DNA from: Vicia villosa
Lineage: Eukaryota; Streptophyta; Magnoliopsida; Fabales; Fabaceae
Reading direction: 5' to 3'
DNA length: 64,000 nt
Assembly (NCBI RefSeq): GCF_029867415.1
Contig: NW_026705329.1
Location: 124,001 to 188,000, forward strand
In this document: positions 24,192 to 33,268 of the stretch, piece by piece
How positions within the stretch are numbered: position 1 is the first letter of the stretch
How the letters are laid out: the number at the start of each line of letters is the position of its first letter
The notes under the pieces: model-generated
The model's input: only the letters and a program-made list of their open reading frames with translations
Told to the model about the DNA's origin: nothing
Database searches by the model: none
Translations under genes and position numbers: made by a program

Positions 24192-24196
24192 TATAA
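24192..24196. other. Target site duplication TATAA, left copy (Sirevirus)
   Basis: TATAA here and at 46238-46242 flank the element precisely. Excising the element and one copy restores the Ogre LTR tip. Confidence 0.92.
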
Positions 24197-25409
24197 TGAA
24201 GGATAGAAAAACACTTAGAAAGGGGGGGTTTGAATAAGTGTAGTCTTAAAAACTTGAACGATAAAAATAAATTGCACAGTTATTTTTATCCTGGTTCGTT
24301 GTTAACTAAACTACTCCAGTCCACCCCCGCGGAGTGATTTACCTCACCTGAGGATTTAATCCACTAATCGCAACAGATTACAATGGTTTTCCACTTAGTC
24401 CGCGACTAAGTCTTCCAGAGTATCCTGATCACAACCTGATCACTCCAGGAACAACTGCTTAGACACAAGCTAATACTTTCTTAGAGTATCCTGACCACCA
24501 CATGATCACTCTAATTACAACTGCTTAGACACAAGCTAGACTTCCTAGAGTATCCTGATCAACACTTGATCACTCTAGTTACTTACAAATTAATGTAATC
24601 AATTCTAAGAGTATTACAATGCTTCTTAAAAGCTATAATCACAACAGTGATATTTCTCTTAACGTTTAAGCTTAATCTCACTAATATATTACAACAGCAA
24701 TGTAGTGAGCTTTGATGAAGATGAAGTTTCTGAGCTTTGAATTGAACAGCGTTTCAGCAAGTTAATATTCACAGAATTTGGTTCAGAGTTGTTAACCTTG
24801 CTTCTCATCAGAACTTCATATTTATAGGCGTTTGAGAAGATGACCGTTGAACGCATTTAATGCTTTGCGTGTTCCGTACAGCTTTGCATTTAATGTTTCA
24901 CGCTTTTGTCAACTACCTCGAGCCTTGTTCACGCTGTGTCTACTGACGTTGCCTTTAATAGCTTCCAACGTTCCTTTTGTCAGTCAGCGTAGCCTGCCAC
25001 CTGTACTTTCTTCTGATCTGATGTTTGAATATAATATTTGAATATCATCAGAGTCAAACAGCTTGGTGCATAGCATCTTCTTGTCTTCTGACCTTGAAGT
25101 GCTTCTGAGCGTGATACCATGAGAACTTCAGTGCTTCTGCTTCTGACCTCAAGTTCTTCTGATGCTTTCATAGACCCATGTTCTGATTCTGCCTTGACCA
25201 TCTTCTGATGTCTTGCCAGACCATGTTCTGATGTTGCATGTTGAACCTTCTGAGACAAAGCTTCTGAGCGCTGATTTGTGCATACTCTTTATATATTTCC
25301 TGAAATGGAAATTGCAATGTATTAGAGTACCACATTATCTCACACAAAATTCATATCCTTGTTATCATCAAAACTAAGAATATTGATCAGAACAAATCTT
25401 GTTCTAACA
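24197..25409 (-). repeat. 3' LTR of the Sirevirus
   Basis: Plus-strand ends TGAAGGATAG and GTTCTAACA, i.e. TGTTAGAAC to ATCCTTCA in element orientation. TATA box TATAAATA at 24819-24826 (minus). Nearly identical to 45024-46237. Confidence 0.95.
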
Positions 25410-25425
25410 ATCTCCCCCTTTTTGA
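25410..25425 (-). other. Polypurine tract next to the 3' LTR
   Basis: Minus-strand AAAAAGGGGGAGAT directly before the LTR. Further ggggga tracts follow at 25524-25574 and 26486-26499. Confidence 0.85.
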
Positions 25426-25523
25426 TGATGACAAAAGCATATATAAATGATATGAATTTGCGATCAGAAAGAGAAGACAGCTAAAGACAAATTACACAGC
25501 TATAGCATAAGCATGTGAATATG

Positions 25524-25574
25524 TCTCCCCCTGAGATTAACAATCTCCCCCTGAGATGAATAATCTCCCCCTGA
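25524..25574 (-). other. Three extra polypurine-tract copies (Sirevirus multi-PPT)
   Basis: On the plus strand tctccccctga occurs three times at exact 20-bp intervals (25524, 25544, 25564). Multiple conserved PPTs upstream of the 3' LTR are described for Sireviruses. Confidence 0.8.
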
Positions 25575-25669
25575 AATAAATACTCGAAGAACTTTAATAA
25601 TAAAAGACTTCCCTGATTATTTCGGTAGAGACGATCACATAAGCTTCTTGCTTCTGATAATTCATAGCT

Positions 25670-26350
25670 TCTAACTTCTGCTTCCATTGGACAGCTTCAG
25701 AACTTGAATTTCTTTAGATCCCTTGAACACTCACAGCTTCTGATTCCTGCTTCCATTTAGGACAGCTTCAGAACTTGAATTTCTTTGATCTTCAGAACAT
25801 TCACAGCTTCTGATTCTTGCTTCCATTTAGGGCAGCTTCAGAACTTGAATTTCTTTAATCTTCAGAACATTCACAGCTTCTGATTCATGCTTCCATTTAG
25901 GACAACTTCAGAACTTGAGTTTTCTGGATCTTTTAGAACATTCACAGCTTCTGATTTCTGCTTCCCTCGGATAGCTTCAGAGCTTTGAATTTCTTCTTAC
26001 ATCACTTCATGCTAGATTGTATCAGAACATTGTTGAATGTACCAGAGCATCATCATAGCATCTCTACATCCTGAAATGTTACAGAACAAAACTAAACGAC
26101 AAAAGTCAGCATGAATGAGTTAGAACATAAGATGTGTATCAGAACACAAAATATGTATCAGAGCCATATAAGCCATATAGACTATGATTTGGATCATATT
26201 CTACTATCAGAATTTCTGATCATTCTTGCTTCTGATTCTGAAGTTTCCAAGCATTCAGCTTGCTTCAAGAATCCAAGAGCTATCTCTGATCATTTCTTCT
26301 TGCTTCTGATTCTGAAGCTTCATAGCACTCAGCTTGCTTCAAGAATCCAA
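25670..26350. repeat. Tandem repeats in the Sirevirus 3' non-coding region
   Basis: About four to five units of roughly 82 bp (core gcttccatttaggacagctt, then cagaacttgaatttcttt and acattcacagcttctg) run from about 25675 to 26000. Two further units of roughly 78 bp (core cttgcttctgattctgaag, then cagcttgcttcaagaatcc) span about 26215-26350. The rest of 25410-26677 is ttctga-rich non-coding DNA. Confidence 0.75.
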
Positions 26351-26677
26351 GAACTTGAATTATCTTGTTGCTCCTCATGTTGGTCTTGAATCTTTGATTC
26401 CTGCAACAACACAACTTAGAAACATATGAAGCTTGCAGCTTCTGTTAGTAAATCAACTGATTAAATCAAATCATTTATCACATATTTCTCCCCCTTTTTG
26501 TCATATCACCAAAAAAAAAGAAAAGATTCAGATACAAACAAAAAGAAACACACGGAGGAAAAAGGATGATTTCATTGAAGTTCAAACAGCAGGTACAGAA
26601 GTACACGCAGAGAAAGAAGACAAGATGCACAAAAACAGATGCAGCAAAAGCAAAAAACAAAACAACACAGACTCAAT

Positions 26678-28367
26678 CTAAGACGACCCTAGCCTTGACA
26701 AGATCTTGGCCAGCATCTCTTGAACCCCATTGTTGTATCCTTCTTGCCTTTCCATGAAAGCTCTAAATTCATCTTGTTTCTTCTGAATATCTTCCAGAGT
26801 TCTTGCAAGACGAGAAGATTCATCAGAAGAAGCTTCACTGCTTCTAACCACAGGAATAGCATTGTGATCTGTAGCTTTCATAGATAGATCAGTTGCAGGG
26901 ATTTCCTCAACAGGAACTGATTCAGCAACATGATCTTCTACCTCTGCTTCTTGCATAGAAGCATCTCCATATTCTGCAGCAGGAATTTCCGAATCTCCAT
27001 TCTCAAGTGCCTGAAGAATGGCAGCAAGATTCCTGGGAGCAGAAGGACCTTCAACTTCTGGTGGGTCAACAACTTCTGGAATGACCAAGCTTGGATCTTT
27101 CTCAGAAGGGTTTTCCCTCAGAAAGTCAAAGAGGGTCTTGAAATCCCCGAGCAGAACTGGATAATCAGGAATCCAGATAACAATATCCCTGCAAGGATTA
27201 GCTTCCATTGCAGCAGCAAGCCTTGCTTGTTCCAATTCATCCAAAAAGGGCTTCTCTTCCAAAAGATGTCTTCCTCTGAGACGAACAAACCAGAAGTCTT
27301 CATAGCTTCTCAGAATTCCACGAGGCCGTGGGGCAGCTTCTATACAGGCTTCTTGAAGTTCTAAAAACAAAGCATCTGATTCTCTGCGTAAGATCCTCCA
27401 GAAGTTCCTCATAGCAACATCATTCAAGCCAGAACTTTCAGCAATTCTGAGAGTATCAAAGATACTTCTGAGATTCCTCTTTACTTTTTCAAAAATTTCA
27501 CCAATAGGGTAGATGGGTTGGGATTTTAATTGGGTTTTTGAAAAGGCAGGGTTGGGAAAGAAATACGGTTGAGGTTCTCTATTCAACCTATAAGAAGATT
27601 CTGCTTCAGTATCAGAATCTAACACTACCACTTCAGCTTCAGGACGAGGCTTGGGAGTGTAGTTGCAATCACGGAGCAGCTGTTCATGTGATGCATAGGT
27701 TGGAAAAATAGAGTCACTATGGTTATTTAGAGAGGTAGAAGGAATAGGTTCAAAGGTGGCATGGGGAGGAGGTTGAGAGATAGAGATATTTGTGTGTGGT
27801 GGAAATAGAGTTTGAAGGGGTGGTATATCCAGAACAGGATTGATGGTGGGTGGAGACGAAGGAATGGTTATAGGAGAAGATGGAGGTGTAAGAACATGGA
27901 CAGTTATAGGTGATTCTGATGTGGCTTTTTCTAGTTCAGGGGTAGGGGCATCCGCTATTGGTGTAACTTCTGAAAAAACAGCAGGAGCAGAATCAGGTTC
28001 AGAAATACATATACCTTTGGATGCTTTCTGAAGAGCTTTGACCACAGCCTCAGTCTTCTTTTGCTTCTTACTCTTCGGCTCTTCAACAATTTTTGTTTTG
28101 CCACTAGAGATCTCTTTCCTTCTGGCGCTCGCCAGATCTTCCTGTTGATTCACAGCCTCTTGAACAACATTTTCTTCATCAGACTCTTGAAGAATCCTCT
28201 TTCTTTTTCTGGTTTTCTTCTTCTCAACAACTTCAACAATCTCAGCATTGTTATTTGACTTCTTCTTCTTTTTCTCAGCTTCCTTCTTTTTCTTCTCAAA
28301 ATCAACAGAAACAGCCTTGACAACCTTTGCAATGACTTCTTCTGGGACCACTTCTTTCTTGGTGGTA
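26678..28367 (-). pseudogene. Sirevirus accessory ORF, C-terminal part (split by the Athila-like insertion)
   Basis: An open frame of about 560 codons runs from the insertion point to a stop at 26678. It has a lysine-rich N-terminal segment (EKKKKEAEKKKKKSNNN, then KKKTRKRKR) that looks like a nuclear localisation signal, a proline-rich linker (TPPSSPITIPSSPPTINP), a folded-looking middle with YPIGEIFEKVKRNLRSIFDT, and a C-terminal heptad-like segment (LEDIQKKQDEFRAFMERQ) predicted to coil. Proline-rich and coiled-coil parts are also reported for the envelope-like protein of the soybean Sirevirus SIRE1. The frame is in phase with 40091-41137 once the insertion and one GCAGC copy are removed, giving about 910 residues. 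Role unknown. Confidence 0.8.
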
Positions 28368-28372
28368 GCAGC
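28368..28372. other. Target site duplication GCAGC, left copy (Athila-like element)
   Basis: GCAGC at 28368-28372 and 40086-40090 flank the element exactly. Confidence 0.95.
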
Positions 28373-29166
28373 TGTTGAAATAATATTGTGGTGTACTTTT
28401 CGTTTATATCGTATCCACAGGGATTATTGCGATATCACCGCCGTTCTATAGCCTATTTTGTCTTGAGTTAATGTTACTTTAGTTTTAGGTTTGCAAAAGA
28501 TCATTCAATTCTTTTAGTAGCAAAGAGTAAATTAATGAAAGTTCTAAGTTAGAGAAAATGTATCAAGATTCGATTTCATCGACCTAAATTTGTATGTCTC
28601 CTTATAAATATACGTATATGAACATGGTAACGATCAACATAATTACGTATCGACGCCTATATCGTCCGTGTCCGCAACGATATAGTTAGATTTACCGTAT
28701 TGTTTAACCGACGATTTCTCCACCGTTTAAACAATACAAATAACGTTTTAAAACCGATACTAAGTAAACATCAAACGCTAAATCCATGTCTGCAATTTAT
28801 AGTTTGATAGATGATAAAGTTAGATCTAGATACAAATATTGATGTCTCAAACACTTATACCAAAGAAAAAGCTTTAATAAACAAACTAAACCATCTATAT
28901 TGATCATCACTTGTTCATACACATATATTCACAAGAAAAACCTACAAAAGGCTAGGAAGATTACATCTTATCTTGATACAAAAGAGATTTAGCTATCCAT
29001 GAGAATGGTAGCTTGCTCAAGAAGTAAAGGATGAAGATCAACAAGCATCAAAGGCGATTAATCGACGATCAAAGCTTCCAATCTTCAATTCTTTGTTTGC
29101 TATAGTGCACAAGTGTTCTTTAGCTCTCAAGATCAACCAACCAACACAAAATATCTGAAAACCCCC

Positions 29167-29173
29167 TTATATA
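29167..29173 (-). promoter_or_regulatory. TATA box, Athila-like LTR (3' copy)
   Basis: Minus-strand TATATAA in gctatataagggg, about 400 bp from the LTR start. The same site in the 5' LTR is 39679-39685. Confidence 0.7.
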
Positions 29174-29192
29174 GCATTTCTGAATTCTGTCC

Positions 29193-29342
29193 AGGGCGCG
29201 TCGCGCCCTCCAGCGCGCTACGCGCCATTACACTTAAAATTATAAACCGCCCATGCGTGCGACGCGCGCAACTCTCTGTCTGGAAGCTCCAAAATATCTT
29301 GCCCAGGGCGCGACGCGCCCACATCCCAGCGCGACGCGCGCA
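29193..29342. promoter_or_regulatory. Five CpG-dense GCGCGACGCGC-type motifs in the LTR promoter (3' copy)
   Basis: Variants of GCGCGACGCGC start near 29195, 29213, 29255, 29307 and 29329, four of them in pairs 19-21 bp apart, within otherwise AT-rich LTR sequence. They lie 20-170 bp upstream of the TATA box. Six relatives occur around ORF2 (32500-33079). Function unknown. Confidence 0.75.
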
Positions 29343-29573
29343 TACTTCTGCCAGTGAATCTCTTGTCAAGATCAAGACAAGCTCCAAACATCCCAAAATT
29401 GGCCAAAACCTACACAATCATAACTAAAACACATATTAACATAAAATGAAAGCTTAATATTATAAACTATAAATAATTATCTAAAACTTCAGGGAATTGC
29501 ACGAATATCCGATAAAAACGGTCGAAAGGTATTGTTAATTAAACTAAATATAAACACAATTTGGCACCTAACA

Positions 29574-29590
29574 ACTCTCCCCAACTTAAA
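29574..29590 (-). other. Polypurine tract of the Athila-like element
   Basis: Minus-strand AAGTTGGGGAGAGT directly before the 3' LTR. Confidence 0.8.
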
Positions 29591-30119
29591 CTCTTGTTTG
29601 TCCTCAAACAAAACAATGATAAATTACCGGAAACACAAAATATCACAAATGAAACAACAAGGTAGAAACAAGAACAATTGAATGGTTCAAATTCCAAAAG
29701 TACACAAAGATCAATCCTTACCAGTTTTCATCAAAATACCATGATAGCAATGCTAATCCTATATACAAATTCTATGTCAGAAATTCCACAAAGCAAAAGA
29801 AGTTCAAGAATGAATCACACCTACGTATTTCTCTACTGAGAGAACAAAAATGGAGGATCCTAACACTCACCAGACAATGACGCAAACATACCGAATTAAT
29901 TATAAACTCATCTAAGCATAAGATATATAAAAAGTGTATAAGCATGAATCACTAAGGACTTTCGGGTTGTAGCTTGGCTTGGTTAACAAGGAAGTGTCTC
30001 ATATCTCACGGCCATTGAATCGAAAATGTCAAAACCTAAGAGAGCATTCAAATTCAATTATCACAACCTAAACAACCAAGTTTACCACATTATTCATTAC
30101 TTGCTCAAGGGTCACAGAA

Positions 30120-30150
<31 letters not shown>

Positions 30151-31166
30151 TTTTTTATTATTATTTTTTTTTATTATTATTATTTTAAATATATATACCC
30201 CTTGAGCACTATCTTTTGATATATCCTCACCAATGTACACCTTTATTTCATTCTCCCCAACTTGTATATTACCAAGACATCACTAAGAATGCTCCCTATT
30301 CTAAGGCAAAAAGGGATCAATCCTTACCATATCAAATGGCAACAGTTCAAGGTAGAAAGAAAAGAAAGTCATCAAGATTCTATCAAAAATCGGTATAGAG
30401 ATCTATATACAACATAAGCTTAACCGATAAGAATCTTGGAAAACGGCTCAAAGTGGTTAGCAAATACTCACACACTCACCGGGTAGGTTATATTTGGATT
30501 GGAAGTTTTTCTCATAGTGCAGAACAAAACGCCTTGATCACTTTCATGCTTAACACAATTTAATAACAATGCAAGATTAATCATAATAAAAACGAGTTAA
30601 AACGCACATTGCTGGTATCCAGCACAATTTATATATATACACAGTGGAAAGTCTCCTCACAACTACAGCTAGGCTAAAGTGATTCACAATTGAACTAATT
30701 TTATCCACAGAAATTAATGACAACTAATTTGTACAATTAAAAGCATCAGAATCGAAGGTACTTGATAAAAAAAATGATAAAGGATGTACCTTGCGCGTAC
30801 AGTTTTCAACTTATATCATCACCACTCAAATTGTGTTGCATCATCCAAATTCATCGTGGCAACAAAAATTCGTGTTCCAGCTAATTAATCATCAGGACAA
30901 CTTATCAAACCATTATTTCTAAAATATAAACACTAAACTAAAATAAACTACTTAAAAATAAATAAATGCAAAAATAAAATAAACTGAACTTATATAAAAT
31001 AAAAACCACACCAAACAGGTGTTAACTATCCAAAGGCGTAAACTTAGCCTTTCAAAGTACCTCATCCAAAAGGATGGAACAAAACTATAAACATTAAAAA
31101 CAAAGTAACTAAAAATTGTTCTAACATAAAACTAAAAACAATAAAACATAAAACAGTAAAACAAAA
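29591..31166 (-). other. 3' non-coding region of the Athila-like element
   Basis: AT-rich, without a frame I can support, between ORF2 and the 3' LTR. It includes a long T-rich run (30131-30185, broken by tta units), which is A-rich in the sense strand. Athila elements commonly have a long non-coding stretch here. Confidence 0.7.
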
Positions 31167-32339
31167 CTACTCCTCATCGGAAGTCTCCGGATCATCCTGC
31201 TCCATCCCCTCCTCAGGATCTGGCCTGCCCTCAGGCCATGAAGCATAGGCAGATAAATCATCCCTGGAACCAACAGGCTGCTGCAGAGAAAGCTGCCGGA
31301 TAGAATCCTGCAAAAACAAAAACGCTCTCTGATGCGCCATATGCATCTGATAGTTCCAATCACTTGCATCACCATACTGTGGACCAGCAGGCGGTGCAGC
31401 AGCAACCGGAACAGCTTGAGAAGCATCGGGAAGGTCAGATGCACCAGCAGCAACACCAAAAGGACGACCTCCAGGCAAACAGTACCTGTTAGCAAAAATA
31501 TCATCTATAACACCATCCATGGGGATCATCCCACCAGTTGGGAACCGGACACCAGCCTTCCTGCACAAACCCATTATTAAACCAGGAAAAATCAACCTAC
31601 ATTTCACCCCATCTCCATGAAGAGTCCCATTCAGGGCGACTCTTTTCAGCTCATTCGCCACAATCCTGGACACATCAATGTTATCACCATTCAGAATACC
31701 CTGAACCAAACCTGCCGTATCAATGGTGAGGGAAGAAGTGTGACTCCGTGGCCTAATGTTGTAAAGGACCACCGAAGTCACCAACTGAGCCTCCTCCGTC
31801 AACTGACTACGAGTAAAAGTCTTTGGCAGCCCAGCTTTAGTCAGAGTATAGGTGAAACCAGTCCTGCAAATCCTGTCCCTAATGCTGTCTGCATCCCAAT
31901 TTCCTCTATTCAACCTGGGATGGTACTCACACTCTTCTACCAAAGCAAGAGGGTTATCCAGAAAATCAAAAATAGCCTCTTTGCTAAAATCAATGGCCTT
32001 ACCTCTCACCCATGTTTTAAACGGGTAAGCTTCAGTACCTGACCAACTGCTCGGAGGCAAGGCATTTGCATAAAACTCTCTGACAATCTCCACCTGATAG
32101 AATTGTGGTGGAGTGAACAACTTGTCCCAGCATGTTTCAGACAAAGCAGTCCACGCCCTTTGGAAGAGGCCGTGGTCAATAGGAACCACAGTTCGTTCAC
32201 TCCACACAACGCGGCTTTCAAGCTCATGGTACCTCGCCTCTTGCTCCGGACCTAGAAACTTCGTCCGATCAAACCTGCCAGCTTGTGAGGAAGATCCCTC
32301 ACCAGAACCAGTCTTCTTTCTCTTTAAAAAGGGTGCCAT
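31167..32339 (-). CDS. ORF2 of the Athila-like element (envelope position, accessory protein)
   Basis: The start chosen is the ATG at 32339 (MAPFLKRKKTG), three bases after a strong splice acceptor, giving 390 residues; an upstream in-frame ATG at 32369 lies in the predicted intron. The N-terminus is basic. The middle has WTALSETCWDKLF, VEIVREFYANALPP, WVRGKAIDFSKEAIFDFLDN, VLYNIRPRSHTSSLTIDTAG and RLIFPGLIMGLCRKAGVRFP, a pattern I associate with the plant family named putative plant transposon protein. The C-terminus is acidic (EEGMEQDDPETSDEE). No signal peptide or convincing transmembrane helix is seen, so an envelope role is unsupported. The Sirevirus accessory ORF shows the same W..LF/LVKEFW layout. 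Frame intact. Confidence 0.85.
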   Translation of the reverse strand: MAPFLKRKKTGSGEGSSSQAGRFDRTKFLGPEQEARYHELESRVVWSERTVVPIDHGLFQRAWTALSETCWDKLFTPPQFYQVEIVREFYANALPPSSWSGTEAYPFKTWVRGKAIDFSKEAIFDFLDNPLALVEECEYHPRLNRGNWDADSIRDRICRTGFTYTLTKAGLPKTFTRSQLTEEAQLVTSVVLYNIRPRSHTSSLTIDTAGLVQGILNGDNIDVSRIVANELKRVALNGTLHGDGVKCRLIFPGLIMGLCRKAGVRFPTGGMIPMDGVIDDIFANRYCLPGGRPFGVAAGASDLPDASQAVPVAAAPPAGPQYGDASDWNYQMHMAHQRAFLFLQDSIRQLSLQQPVGSRDDLSAYASWPEGRPDPEEGMEQDDPETSDEE

Positions 32340-32341
32340 TC

Positions 32342-32741
32342 CTGCACAATTGCAATTCAAACAAAACACACAACAATTGAAATAAAGCTAGCACATGCTC
32401 AAAATTAACAGCACAATTCAAGCCACAGTCATCATCAATCATCAAACAGACCTATACAACAGCACAGACAACATAAAAAAAAATTTCAAAATTGAACCCA
32501 GGGCGCGGCGCGCGCTGAACAGGGCGCGACGCGCGCTCTGCGAAACCCAGAAAAAAAGCTTCATTTTTCTGCAAAACAGAAGAGAAGAACTTGCTTCTCC
32601 TCCCTTCTAAGGGTTCCAGCAGGCAAAAGATGCAGCAAAAGATGTCTTCTACCCTAGTTTTTTTTTTCAAAATTCCTAAATCTAAAAACCTAAACTTCTA
32701 AAACTTAAACTAATGGAAATAGAAGGGAAGAGAGAACATAC
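32342..32741 (-). other. Predicted 400-bp intron in the ORF2 leader
   Basis: Minus-strand donor ATCAAAG|GTATGTTC at 32742/32741 and acceptor TTGCAATTGTGCAG|G at 32342/32341 behind a T-rich tract. The acceptor places the ORF2 ATG two bases into the exon. Two CpG-dense motifs lie inside. Athila-type second ORFs are thought to be made from spliced or subgenomic RNA. Prediction only. Confidence 0.5.
32500..32537. promoter_or_regulatory. CpG-dense motif pair in the ORF2 leader intron
   Basis: AGGGCGCGGCGCGCGCT and AGGGCGCGACGCGCGCT, cores 21 bp apart, in AT-rich surroundings. Confidence 0.7.
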
Positions 32742-33268
32742 CTTTGATGATGATGACAATAGAGAGACGAGAATAGTGAGGAAAATGCAAGAGATTAAGA
32801 ACTAGAGTGTGTGAGTTGTTTTTCTTTTCTTTGAACAAAGAGGAGAAAGGGAAGAATGGAGGCAAAACCTCCAACAACCCTAAGAACCTCTTCAGCCACG
32901 AAACCGGGTCGGGCCCAGCATGGGTAGGCCCAAACCAAAATTATTATTATTTTTTTTTTCAAAAATATGTACAGCGCGCGACGCGCGGAGAACCGGCGCG
33001 ACGCGCCCTCATCTCTGCCAGGAAGGGGTCTTAGAACTCACAAAGCGCGCGACGCGCGCAAATGGGTGCGACGCGCGCTACACCAGAAACAGCAGAAAAA
33101 CTGCATTGTTTCAGCACGCCCAAAAATACCGGTAGATCGCTTCTGGCTCGACGACAACCTAAAAATCCCACCTGCATAAATAACACAAATACAAGTGAAT
33201 ATATACAACTTGGGGTGCCTCCCAAGAGCGCTTTGTTTAACGTCGGTCAGCTCGACGGTCAAAGGCAA
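32742..33268 (-). promoter_or_regulatory. Region between gag-pol and ORF2, candidate internal promoter
   Basis: It holds two CpG-dense motif pairs (32973-33009 and 33044-33079), then an open stretch and a CT-rich leader ending at the predicted splice donor at 32742. No clear TATA box was seen. The motif class is shared with the LTR promoter, so a second transcription start for ORF2 is plausible but inferred. Confidence 0.4.

Larger units (their letters stand above)
19455..24196 (-). repeat. 3' LTR of the Ogre element, 4.7 kb
   Basis: The low-coordinate end is TGTCGCCCTCGG; the high-coordinate end is ttggggtataa, whose last two bases (ca) were displaced to 46243-46244 by the Sirevirus insertion. 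It shares terminal and central blocks with the solo LTR at 10942-14637. Between its 5' tip and the TTGAC-rich block it has about 1.3 kb with no clear counterpart there, holding a second TATA box and a 55-codon ORF. Confidence 0.85.
28373..29573 (-). repeat. 3' LTR of the Athila-like element
   Basis: Plus-strand ends TGTTGAAATAAT and GGCACCTAACA. It contains minus-strand TATATAA at 29167-29173 with five CpG-dense motifs just upstream of it in element orientation (29193-29342). Confidence 0.97.

Noticed and set aside
19455..24196. Treating this LTR as a solo LTR
   Set aside because: Its missing terminal ca and adjoining PPT and 3' UTR are found beyond the Sirevirus at 46243, so it belongs to the Ogre internal region at 46245-52591.
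29113..29427. Frames rich in Arg, Ala and His in both strands of the Athila LTR (also 39625-39939)
   Set aside because: Produced by the CpG-dense motifs; LTR sequence, identical in both copies, with no coding signature.
30131..30185. Long T run as a poly(A) tail of an inserted LINE, SINE or processed gene
   Set aside because: It is broken by tta units, has no adjacent coding or SINE sequence and no duplication; treated as low-complexity DNA of the Athila 3' region.
31167..32339. Calling Athila ORF2 an envelope glycoprotein
   Set aside because: No signal peptide, transmembrane anchor, furin site or cysteine pattern; only its position is envelope-like.
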